A stretch of 64,000 bases of DNA. It comes from Candidatus Kirkpatrickella diaphorinae. Its GTDB lineage: Bacteria; Pseudomonadota; Alphaproteobacteria; Acetobacterales; Acetobacteraceae. Positions 34,712 through 43,700 of this stretch are shown one piece after another. The number at the start of each line of letters is the position of its first letter. The first letter of the stretch is position 1. The stretch covers positions 856,001 to 920,000 of the forward strand of contig NZ_CP107052.1 in the NCBI RefSeq assembly GCF_025736875.1, in the 5' to 3' direction. The position numbers and the translations under genes were made by a program. The notes under the pieces were generated by a model that saw only the letters and a program-made list of their open reading frames with translations, made no database searches and had not been told where the DNA came from.

Positions 34712-35707
34712 ATGCAGCGCGTTTTTTCAGGCATTCAGCCGACAGGCACCCCCCAACTCGGCAATTATCTCGGTGCGATCCGTAATTGGGTCGCGTTGCA
34801 GCAGCGTTATGACTGCGTTTTCTGCCTGGTGGATCTCCACGCCATCACCGTATCCCGGACACCGGCGCAATTGCGCGGAGACACACTGACCCAGGCCGCC
34901 TGTCTGCTCGCATCCGGCATCGATCCTGAAAAACATATTCTCTATAATCAGTCCGCCGTCTCCGCCCATACGCGCCTTGCCTGGATTTTCAATTGCGTCA
35001 CACGCCTTGGCTGGCTCAATCGGATGACACAATTCAAGGAGAAAGCCGGTAAGGACCGGGAAAATCACTCAGCGGGGCTGTATATTTATCCGAGCCTGAT
35101 GGCGGCGGATATTCATGCCTTCAAAGCCACACTCGTCCCTGTCGGCGATGATCAACGCCAGCATCTGGAACTCGCCAATGATATTGGCGAAAAATTCAAT
35201 CATGATTACGGCGTTGACTTTTTCCCGCATATTGAAGGACTGATCCCCGCAGAGGCGGCGCGCGTCATGAGCCTGCGGGACGGCACCAAGAAAATGTCCA
35301 AATCCGACATTTCTGCCCAGTCACGCATCGAGCTCACCGATTCCGCCGATGAGATCCGACTGAAAATCCGGCGCGCCAAAACGGACTCGGACGCGATACC
35401 GGCCACGATCGCTGAATTGGCGGAACGCCCTGAAGCGCTCAATCTCCTCTCCATCCACGCCGCCATCGTGGGGGAAAAACTTGAGAATGTCGTCGCGCAC
35501 TTCTCCGGTCAGGGTTTCGGGCATGTCAAATCAGCCTTGTCAGACGCGTTGATTGAAAAAATCGTCCCGATCGGGGATGAGGCGCGACGCCTGATGAATG
35601 ACGAAGCCTATCTCGTCACCGTCCTGCGTCAAGGCGCTGAGAAGGCGCGGTCAATTGCCGAGCCGATTGTCGATGAGGCGGAAAAAATCGTCGGCTTTAT
35701 CCGTTAA
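34712..35707 (+). CDS. trpS: Tryptophanyl-tRNA synthetase
   Basis: A 331-residue class I synthetase charging tRNA-Trp. The HIGH-like motif is PQLGN within SGIQPTGTPQLGNYLGA (about 6-22) and the KMSKS loop is GTKKMSKSD near 193. The C-terminal part AEKARSIAEPIVDEAEKIVGFI is typical. Length agrees with the bacterial form. Confidence 0.96.
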   Translation: MQRVFSGIQPTGTPQLGNYLGAIRNWVALQQRYDCVFCLVDLHAITVSRTPAQLRGDTLTQAACLLASGIDPEKHILYNQSAVSAHTRLAWIFNCVTRLGWLNRMTQFKEKAGKDRENHSAGLYIYPSLMAADIHAFKATLVPVGDDQRQHLELANDIGEKFNHDYGVDFFPHIEGLIPAEAARVMSLRDGTKKMSKSDISAQSRIELTDSADEIRLKIRRAKTDSDAIPATIAELAERPEALNLLSIHAAIVGEKLENVVAHFSGQGFGHVKSALSDALIEKIVPIGDEARRLMNDEAYLVTVLRQGAEKARSIAEPIVDEAEKIVGFIR

Positions 35708-35742
35708 GCCCAATAGTTTCGAGGAAGGGCGGCACGGGTAAC

Positions 35743-36159
35743 ATGCGACAGGCATTCCACACACTTGACATCACCACCCACCGCAAGGGCCTGGTCAATA
35801 TCACGGCCTCTGTGGAAGATTGGGTCGCCGAAACCGGCATTGAAGCGGGACTGCTGACATTATGGTGCCGTCACACCTCCGCCTCCCTCACCGTGCAGGA
35901 AAATGCCGACCCAACCGTCCTGCGTGATATTGAGTCCTATTTTGATGACCTCGTCCCGGAAACACGGCACTACCAGCATGATTATGAGGGGGCCGACGAT
36001 ATGCCGGCCCATCTCCGCACCTTACTGACAAACACGCAGCTCAGCCTCCCTGTCAGGGACGGGCGCACTGTCCTCGGCACCTGGCAGGGGCTTTATCTGT
36101 TTGAGCACCGACGCCGCCCCCATCAGCGGCAGATCGTGCTCCATCTGATCGGTGACTGA
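35743..36159 (+). CDS. yjbQ: YjbQ family protein (UPF0047)
   Basis: A 138-residue protein of the YjbQ family, which has weak thiamine-phosphate synthase activity in E. coli; its true role is not settled. Characteristic segments are CRHTSASLTVQENADPTVLRD (only the first 20 matter) and GTWQGLYLFEHR near the C-terminus, with the conserved histidines that bind metal. It follows trpS by 35 bases and meets the RNase T2-like gene tail to tail. Confidence 0.9.
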   Translation: MRQAFHTLDITTHRKGLVNITASVEDWVAETGIEAGLLTLWCRHTSASLTVQENADPTVLRDIESYFDDLVPETRHYQHDYEGADDMPAHLRTLLTNTQLSLPVRDGRTVLGTWQGLYLFEHRRRPHQRQIVLHLIGD

Positions 36160-36178
36160 GCGCCCCCGCACGCTTATT

Positions 36179-36943
36179 TCAGGGGACGTCTGACCAGTCC
36201 GGCAGAAAGAACTTTGCCGGGCAGCTACTGCGCCTTCCGGACACAGAGGCGAACGCACGCATTTGGGGGAATTCCTCTATCGTCGCGGGATTAAGCGCGA
36301 GTTGAACCTCAGTGAGGATGGCGCGCTTCATTTTGTCGCGTCGACAGCGCAGCACGATCCCGCCATTCGGAAAATGCGGCCAATCCCGACGAACTGAAGC
36401 GAAAAACGCCGCACGTGACATTTTTTTACCGACCCCGGCCCGCAGAAAGGCCGCCGACTCCGTATGCAGGAAGTCTTCGCGCACCTTCAGCGCCGCTCTG
36501 ACCGTTTTATCCGGGTCAAGGTCAAGACAGGCAAGATGCTTTTCAGCCTCATGCGCCACGAGATCCCTGCCCGTATCGGCCGTGACGCGCCGGAAAGCCG
36601 CCTGCGTCTCCGCACTTATCGGGGTTGCCCGACTATGCGCCCCGATCGGAACGGCCTGACAACCCCTCTGCTCCCAGATTTTTTCCGGCAAACCGGCATT
36701 TTCCAGTGATTTGGGCTCAGACGGCCAGGCACCATGCAACCCGATGAGATTTTCATGGCTCATCATTGCCGTGCATTGATGAGAGACCAGGCAGAAACCA
36801 GGCAACCAAGTGAGGGCGATCGTGTAGTGATCAAACTTCGTGTTCGGTAGCGCCGCATGGGCCAGGGAGGCACATGTGCTCCAGAGCAGCGCCAGGACGC
36901 ACATGAATCGACATGGCGAATGTGGAAAATGAGGGATTTTCAT
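36179..36943 (-). CDS. Ribonuclease T2 family protein with altered active-site motifs
   Basis: A 254-residue protein with a signal peptide ending at LAHA (about residue 30). The family strand appears as TIALTWLPGFC, the first catalytic block as GLHGAWP instead of LHGLWP, and the second as HEAEKH instead of HEWxKHG. Both catalytic histidine positions and the second-block glutamate and lysine are kept, but the tryptophan is lost. It should act in the periplasm as an RNA-degrading enzyme of the RNase I type. I start at 36943 because GAGAGG lies 6 bases upstream; a start at 36997 would put 18 extra residues before the signal. Confidence 0.75.
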   Translation of the reverse strand: MKIPHFPHSPCRFMCVLALLWSTCASLAHAALPNTKFDHYTIALTWLPGFCLVSHQCTAMMSHENLIGLHGAWPSEPKSLENAGLPEKIWEQRGCQAVPIGAHSRATPISAETQAAFRRVTADTGRDLVAHEAEKHLACLDLDPDKTVRAALKVREDFLHTESAAFLRAGVGKKMSRAAFFASVRRDWPHFPNGGIVLRCRRDKMKRAILTEVQLALNPATIEEFPQMRAFASVSGRRSSCPAKFFLPDWSDVP

Positions 36944-37208
36944 TCCATGCCTCTCATAAATAAATTCTCTCATGAAATTTCCGACCTCGTCCTGCACCTG
37001 CCGGACAGGTTAAGGCTCTTTTTACGTTGGCGAAATCAGGGCGATCAAAAGCTTTATGTAAATTCCTGATCCGTTGCGCGGTGACCTTCCCGCACGTCCT
37101 GACGGTGCCAACTCTCCATGAACCACGTTAGAGAGATATGAATTTTCGTAAAGCGTTGTTAGAAGGGTTTGTCGCACGTCATGCCATTTCAGACAAAGGG
37201 TGCAGGAC

Positions 37209-38084
37209 ATGATTGTCAATAGAGGTCGAGGCTTATGGATTATCGTGCGAGAGACCTCGACGCCGCTTATCATTTTTGCGGCCTGGGACTTTATCGTCGT
37301 CATCCTTTACCAGATTTACCATCAGGAATGGATGGAGCAACCTGCCCTCCCCGTTTCTCTGATGGGTTCCGCTTTGGCCCTGTTTCTTGGGATGCGCAAT
37401 AACGCGGCCTATGCAAGATGGTGGGAGGGGCGCAGCCTTTGGGGCTCCGTGACAAATAATTGCCGCTCCTTCGCCCGTCAGGCCGCCTCCCTCCTTGAAG
37501 GTCGACCGGACCTGGCGCGGGCCATGGCGGCTTATCCTTATCTGTTGCGCAGTGCCCTCTCCGGCCTGCATGAAGGACCGGACCCCCAACGCCTCCTGAC
37601 GCCGCACATGTTTGAACGCGTCATGGCCCGCCGTAACAAGCCGAACGCGCTTCTCTATGAGATCGGGCTTGAAGTCGCGCAGGAGGTTGCTGAAAAGAAA
37701 ATCGATGGCGCGGTGCACGGCACGGTCGACCGCATATTGAGCGATCTGGCCAATTCCCAAGGCGGGTTGGAACGTATCAAAAACACCCCGCTTCCCATCC
37801 AATATTCGACGATCCCGCTTTTTGTCACTCATGTTTTCTGCATCGTGTTGCCGCTTTCAGCGGTGCAGACCCTGGGATGGATCACCCCCCTTGGCTCCAG
37901 CCTTGTCGGGTTCCTGTTTCAGGCGCTGGATAAAAGCGGGCGTGACCTGCAGGAGCCTTTCCGCCCCAGCGTGCACGCTCTGCCGATGCTGACCATGTCG
38001 CGCACGATTGAAATTGACCTTTTACAGGCAATCGGGGAGAAAGTCGGGCCGCCCATTGAGCCTGTCAATGACGTGCAGCCCTGA
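37209..38084 (+). CDS. Bestrophin family channel (UPF0187/YneE)
   Basis: A 291-residue membrane protein of the bacterial bestrophin group. Diagnostic pieces are FLGMRNNAAYARWWEGRSLWG (shown in part here), helix IPLFVTHVFCIVLPLSAVQT and the C-terminal GRDLQEPF. Bestrophins form pentameric ion channels, chloride-selective in animals and often cation-selective in bacteria. A GTG at 37200 is an alternative start; an AAAGGG lies upstream of both. It stands alone with 270 bases of non-coding DNA before it. Confidence 0.87.
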   Translation: MIVNRGRGLWIIVRETSTPLIIFAAWDFIVVILYQIYHQEWMEQPALPVSLMGSALALFLGMRNNAAYARWWEGRSLWGSVTNNCRSFARQAASLLEGRPDLARAMAAYPYLLRSALSGLHEGPDPQRLLTPHMFERVMARRNKPNALLYEIGLEVAQEVAEKKIDGAVHGTVDRILSDLANSQGGLERIKNTPLPIQYSTIPLFVTHVFCIVLPLSAVQTLGWITPLGSSLVGFLFQALDKSGRDLQEPFRPSVHALPMLTMSRTIEIDLLQAIGEKVGPPIEPVNDVQP

Positions 38085-38144
38085 GCCGCGTCACTTTTGC
38101 AAAGGATTGCAGACAAATCCCATTATTTATGTTACACGCCTCAG

Positions 38145-38738
38145 ATGAGCAAATCCAGAACCACTCTGAGCGAAGCGATTGAAGACACGACGCCCCGCAG
38201 CGCCGCAACATCATCTCCCCATCCGGCTGAGCCCGCCACCATGAAGGAGGCGCCGTTCCAGGAGGGCGATTCGATTGTTTATGCCGCGCATGGCGTGGGC
38301 CGCGTTGATCGCATCGGTGTTGATGAAATTGCCGGGACGAAGCTGGAGTTCATCCAGATTTCCTTCCCCGGCAATCAGATGACGTTGCGCATCCCGCTTG
38401 CCAAAGCCCAGAAATCCGGCCTTCGTAAAATTGTCACGCAGGACATTGTTGATAAAGCGATGTCGGTCATTAAAGGCAAACCCCATGTCAGCCGCGGCAT
38501 GTGGGCCCGTCGCGCTGTCGCCTATCAGGAAAAGATCAATTCCGGGGATCTCGTGCAGATTGCCGAGGTGCTGCGCGATTTACGCCGGAATGTCGATAGT
38601 CTTGATGGCAGCTTCAGCGAGCGCAAACTTTTTGAAGCCGCGCAGGAGCGTTTTGTCAGTGAAGTCGCGATTCTCGAAAATCGCGATTCCGCGGTTGTCC
38701 TGCAGGAACTGACGGAAAAAATGAAAGCGCTTTCCTGA
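38145..38738 (+). CDS. CarD/CdnL family transcriptional regulator
   Basis: A 197-residue regulator that binds RNA polymerase beta and stabilises open promoter complexes, important for rRNA transcription. The RNAP-interaction domain begins with GDSIVYAAHGVGRVD (about 40-54) and the helical DNA-binding C-terminal domain includes RGMWARRAVAYQEKINSGD. An acidic, serine-rich N-terminal tail of about 35 residues precedes it. I use the ATG at 38145; the longer frame from 38097 has an unlikely TTG start. TTGCAG at 38106 may be part of its promoter. Confidence 0.9.
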   Translation: MSKSRTTLSEAIEDTTPRSAATSSPHPAEPATMKEAPFQEGDSIVYAAHGVGRVDRIGVDEIAGTKLEFIQISFPGNQMTLRIPLAKAQKSGLRKIVTQDIVDKAMSVIKGKPHVSRGMWARRAVAYQEKINSGDLVQIAEVLRDLRRNVDSLDGSFSERKLFEAAQERFVSEVAILENRDSAVVLQELTEKMKALS

Positions 38739-38839
38739 GAGCCTGCTTCAGGAATGTCGACCCACCCGCTGTTATCTCACTTGTCCTTCCGGCAGCGGCT
38801 TTATGTGTTCGCTTCTGACATGCCAGGGGAGAGGCCGTG

Positions 38840-39640
38840 ATGACACAGAAAACGCAGCCGCCTTTTAAAGGAAGAACCGTTCTCGTCACAGGTGCATCGA
38901 AAGGTATAGGTCGCCAGATCGCGCTCGACTTCGCAGCGCAGGGCGCACAGCTTGCCATCACCGCCCGCCATGAAGACGAGCTTGACCACGTGTTGCGCGA
39001 CATGAAAAACGCCGCACCCGGCAGGCACATCAAGCTGGAAGCTGACCTTGCGGATGAAAAAAGCGTTCGCAAAATTTTTGAGGGCACAGTCTCTCATTTT
39101 GGTGGTCTGGACATCCTGATCTGTAATGCAGGGATGCAGATCGCCGCGCCTTCCGAAGAAATGAAACTTGATGATTTCGAGGCGGTGCTGAAGCTCAATC
39201 TCACAGCCGTTGTCATTAATGCCCAGCAGGCCATTCGTTATTGGCGGGACCATAAAAAGACGGGCACGATCGTCGTCACAAGCTCGGTCCATCAGAAAAT
39301 CCCCAAGCCCGGCTATCTCGGTTATTCCGCCAGTAAGGGCGCCCTCGGGAATGTCGTGCGCACCCTGGCGTTGGAATTTGCGCAGCATGGTATCCGCGTC
39401 AATGGGATTGCCCCGGGCGCGATCATCACGCCGATGAATGAGGATTGGGTCAAAGATCCCGAGAAGCGGAAAGCTGTCTCGAAACACATCCCGATGCGCC
39501 GACCGGGTGAGGCGTCAGAGATTTCTTCCGGCGTGCTTTTCCTTGCTTCAGACGCGGCGAGTTACATTACCGGCCAGACGCTTTACGTCGATGGCGGTTT
39601 GACGCTCTATCGTGATTTTGAAGATAACTGGTCATCCTGA
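38840..39640 (+). CDS. SDR oxidoreductase, glucose 1-dehydrogenase-like
   Basis: A 266-residue classical SDR with TGASKGIG (cofactor), CNAG, SS near the catalytic serine, and YSASKGA (catalytic Y and K). The C-terminal YVDGGLTLYRDFE and the VHQKIPKPGYLGYSASK segment recall NAD(P)-dependent glucose 1-dehydrogenases such as the Bacillus enzymes. GGGGAGAGG lies 5 bases before the ATG at 38840; GTG at 38837 is the alternative. A cytosolic sugar-oxidising role would suit the organism, but other sugars or reductions are possible. Confidence 0.83.
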   Translation: MTQKTQPPFKGRTVLVTGASKGIGRQIALDFAAQGAQLAITARHEDELDHVLRDMKNAAPGRHIKLEADLADEKSVRKIFEGTVSHFGGLDILICNAGMQIAAPSEEMKLDDFEAVLKLNLTAVVINAQQAIRYWRDHKKTGTIVVTSSVHQKIPKPGYLGYSASKGALGNVVRTLALEFAQHGIRVNGIAPGAIITPMNEDWVKDPEKRKAVSKHIPMRRPGEASEISSGVLFLASDAASYITGQTLYVDGGLTLYRDFEDNWSS

Positions 39641-39663
39641 CACCCCCATAATCGGAGCTGGTT

Positions 39664-40020
39664 GTGCCACAACACGACAAAATCCTGATTATCGAAGATG
39701 ATTTCCTCATCGGCGCCTGCCTTGAGGAATTTCTGATTTCAAGCGGCTACGAAGCGCTTATCGCCACAAATTGTGCGGAGGCGCAGACCATTTTTAGCCA
39801 GGAGGGTGATATTGCGGCGGCCATTATCGACCTCACTCTGCCCGATGGCGATGGCTTCGCACTAGGCCGCGTTTTATCGCAGGAAAAACCGGGCCTCGCC
39901 ATTATTTACACGACCGGGAATATGATGGATGCCAGCACCCTCTCCCCTCGTGAGAGATTTGCGGCCAAACCCTATGTTTATGAGGATCTTGTCGCGCAAC
40001 TTGAGAGCCTGCTCAAATAA
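39664..40020 (+). CDS. Single-domain response regulator (receiver only)
   Basis: A 118-residue CheY-like receiver: acidic pocket D12-D13, phosphoacceptor D56 in IIDLTLPDG, threonine in YTTGN and lysine in AAKPY. No output domain is attached and no histidine kinase lies in the window, so it must be fed by a remote kinase. Translation starts at GTG, with GGAG upstream. It follows the SDR gene by 23 bases and may share its transcript. Confidence 0.87.
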   Translation: MPQHDKILIIEDDFLIGACLEEFLISSGYEALIATNCAEAQTIFSQEGDIAAAIIDLTLPDGDGFALGRVLSQEKPGLAIIYTTGNMMDASTLSPRERFAAKPYVYEDLVAQLESLLK

Positions 40021-40117
40021 CATCTTTGAGCGCACGGTGGGATGTTGGCCGCTCACATGAATGAGGCGTTTAACGGCCCTCTTGTCCAGATGCGCCAAGC
40101 GATGTTACCTCCTCGAC

Positions 40118-40759
40118 ATGGTTCAGCTCCCCGACGCCATTTTATCCCGCATCAAGTCCCTCATGACGTCGCATAAGCGCGTCATCCTCGGCATTGCCGG
40201 GCCACCCGGTTGCGGTAAATCGTCCCTTTCAGCCCGGATCAGAGATCATTTCGGGCCGGAAGCCGCGATCCTGCCGATGGATGGTTTCCACCTCGCCAAT
40301 AATGTGCTTGATGCGCTGGACCGTCGCCAACGTAAGGGCGCGGAAGACACATTTGACAGTGCTGGCTTCGCCGCCCTCGTGCAACGCGTCGCACAGCCGG
40401 GTGAAGACCAAACCATTTATGCGCCGGATTTTGATCGTGAAGTGGATGCCGCGATTGCGGGCGCCATTGCCATCGCGCCATCATGCCGCCTCGTGATCGT
40501 TGAAGGGAATTACCTGCTCTGTGACGGCCATTGGCAGGTCGCGCGCCGGAACATGCATCAAGTCTGGTATGTCGATGTCGATGATGCCGCGCGTAATATG
40601 TGGCTGGCGGCGCGCCATGTCAGTTTCGGGCGCACACAGTCTGAGGCTGAAGCCTGGATCGCCCAAACGGACGCGCCCAATGCGCGCTTCATCGAGTCTT
40701 TCAAGAGCCGCGCGGAATGGGTCATCCCCCGCAGCATCATGGAAGCGCTTTATCAGTAA
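40118..40759 (+). CDS. Nucleoside/sugar kinase-like P-loop protein (PRK/uridine kinase superfamily)
   Basis: A 213-residue kinase with Walker A GPPGCGKSS (about residues 28-36), PMDGFHLAN as in the uridine kinase/phosphoribulokinase fold, VIVEGNYLL (Walker B-like) and the lid region near WLAARHVSFGRT. The set matches the YggC/pantothenate-kinase-like group sometimes linked with fructose uptake. The substrate is unknown. I choose the ATG at 40118; the frame is open to 40061 but adds an unlikely N-terminus. Its last 7 bases overlap the end of tamB on the other strand. Confidence 0.8.
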   Translation: MVQLPDAILSRIKSLMTSHKRVILGIAGPPGCGKSSLSARIRDHFGPEAAILPMDGFHLANNVLDALDRRQRKGAEDTFDSAGFAALVQRVAQPGEDQTIYAPDFDREVDAAIAGAIAIAPSCRLVIVEGNYLLCDGHWQVARRNMHQVWYVDVDDAARNMWLAARHVSFGRTQSEAEAWIAQTDAPNARFIESFKSRAEWVIPRSIMEALYQ

Positions 40760-43700
40760 TCCAGCCCGTAACTCAGCCCGACGCTGGAGCCAGGGTCATT
40801 CTCCGGCGTGGTAAAGCCGGTGATCTGCCCCCCTGTCCCGACCGTTGTGTTCAGTTTGAGGCGCTTCGTCAGATCAACCTGAACCTGCGCCTGCGTGCCA
40901 GAGCCCTGCGTCGCTTGCTTTGCCCCGACATAAACGCCCTTTGTGATATATTTCCCGGCTTCAACGCTCGCCCCGCCATCCGCCACGCCAGAACCTCCGC
41001 CGACAGCGAGGCGGTCCAGCCCCAGAAGGCCACGTATTTTGGTCAATGGGTCAAACCCACCGCTGCCCCCGGCAATCTGGGCCAATGCTGTGGCAAGAGA
41101 CGCCATTTGCGACGTCGTCAGTTGTGGCGTCATACTGCCGAACAACAACATCGCCAGCACCTGATCCCGCGGGAAAGAAGGTGAGGAGGTGAAGTCGATT
41201 TTCGGGGCGCTGGCATAGCCGGAAACAACGAGGCTGGCCGTCGTGCCCTGCACATTACGGTCCGCGCGGAAGTCGAGGGACGGATCAAGCTGGTGCTCCA
41301 CGCCTGAGCCATTAAACCCGACGACACCATGTGAGAAATTGAGGTTCACACCTGCAAGATTGAAGTAACCTCGCCGCATGTCGAAACTTCCCTCAATATT
41401 CGGAGAGGCGGCGGTGCCGTTAATGTGCAGCGTGCCCATCATTTCCGCATCCAGCCCATGGCCCCTGACATAGAAACTACCCGGTGAAGCCACTTCGAGA
41501 TCCAGATTGATTTTCATCCCGCCATTGCCTTGCGCCGCATCGCGCGAAACTTTTTGATTAGGCCATATGACGTTGAGCTTGGGTATGGAGGCCGGGACGG
41601 AATCCGGGATGTTGACGGTCACCGTATCGAGCTTCACCTTCCCGGACAGATCCATCGCCTCACTGAGCTTACCCTTGGCGCGCAGTGAGGCATCAATCAC
41701 AGCGGTAATCAGCTCACTTGAAATCGGCCGGGCCTTGCGCGCATTGACCGAGATGTCCAGAGGCATTCCTGGCTCAAGGACGCCAACCGACCCGGAAATG
41801 CCGATCTCTCCCTCACCGGCGCGTCCGACAATATCCTGCAGAACAAGCTGATTATTGACGCTGACGATACGGCCATTGATCCCATGCACGGACAGGCCCT
41901 GCGCATAACCCGAGAAAGCCACGTCCTTCAATGTCACAGCGCCGCTGATCTGCGGCTTTTGAACGGTGCCTTTGGCCTGAAGATCGGTCATGACCCGCCC
42001 CTGAACGGCCATCCCGCCCGCCCCTGTGATGGCGTCAGCAATACGCAGGTCAATCTGGCCCCGCGTCGCCAGGTTCAAATTGCCTGTCGCCGAAAGGGGA
42101 GCCGTTCCCTCCACACGCATATCGAGGTCATTCCCGGCACGAGCAGACGCCTGAAGCTGAAGATTGTCGCCCTTAATGTCCCCGATGGCCTTGATCGTTG
42201 CGGAAGGCAGGGCCGCCGCATCGCCGGACAAAGCATGGAGATGATCCGCCAGAAGGCTGACGCGGCCTTGCGGCGCAGCCGTCGAACCTTCCAATTGCGC
42301 TGTTGCTGACAGGACGCCATCAATATCAAGTGACGACGCAAAAGGTGATGCAAAAGCGGGCCGGAGGTTTTTCAGCGCCATCTGAACAGAAAGTTTTGGT
42401 GAGATAAATGCGTGTCCCGTCAGGGATGCCGGCGCCATACCGGGTTTTGCGAGGCTGAGAGAAATATTATCCGCCCCGGTGCGCGCGCCCCATGTCACAA
42501 GCAGCGGTTTGGTCAGACGAAGCGCGTCATCTTTCAAATGCGCGTTTAATTTTGTGATATGTGCCAATTGCTTCGTCAAATCGGCAGTGACGTCGGATGA
42601 CAAATCAAGGTCAGCGCCGAAAAACGGATCAAAGTGAGAGCGCAGATTGAGGTGGAGATCGTCGGGTGGACCGCTTAACTGCGCCGATGCCGCACCGGTG
42701 ATGGTCCCGGTTTTGATCTGATCAAGCTTTAATCGCGCCGACACTTTTGGATTTGTTTCAGGATCAGTGACATAGGCCGTCAAGTTCAACCCGCCGAGTT
42801 GGAAGCTGGGACTCGAAATGCGTCCATTCAGGACAGCATCCACATGTTGTTGATGCCCGGCCGCGCCATCCTGCGTCGCCACTTTGAGGGCAGCACGTCC
42901 CGCCAAAGCCTGACCCGCAAGCGCGCTGAAATGGTTGAGGTCCGCGATTTCAATCTGCGCATTCCCGACCGGGAAGATTTTATGGGCGCCGAGGCGCATA
43001 TCCGCATGCCCCTTCACGCCGCGCCATGTGAGACGCTCCAGCGTGAAATGATGGCCACCATTTTCATCACTTGCGAGATGGGAGACCAGATCCAGCGGTG
43101 CTGAATCCAGCGTACCGGACGCTTTCACAAAACCCTCAGGCCGGGATGGAAGATGCTTGAAAGCTGTCGACAGGGTGATATGTCCATCCGCGGCTTTATG
43201 GAGGCCGATAGCGCTTTTCAGTTCAGATGAGAGTGAAAAATCATCTATTTTCCCGTCAAGGGTCGCGTCAAGATCGGCATAGCCTCTCAGATCAGGCGCG
43301 GCATTTTTCAACTGAGGCAGCTTCACTTTCAGCCCGAGTTGCAGTTTCTGCCCCGGCTGCAAACCGGCGGAACCGGATGCCTGCACATTGAGATGCGGGT
43401 TCATGATCGCGAGATCGTCCAGATGATAAACGGGTTTTCCGCTTTCACTTTTCTGCTTCAGAGACAGATGAAGTTTTGTCAGCCCCTGCACCATGCCCTC
43501 CCAGGTGCGCGGCGCCTCGGAAATGGAAATTTGCGTATCATCCATGAGACTTGCCGTGTCAGATGACGTGCCCGACCACGCAAATTGCGCCTTACCATCA
43601 AGATGCCCCGCCATTTTTAACGCGGCCAAAGCTGCAAAAGGGGAGAGATCTGGCAGGGCGTAAGTGATGTGCCCTTTCAAAGAAGGTTGCGTTTCTGCAT

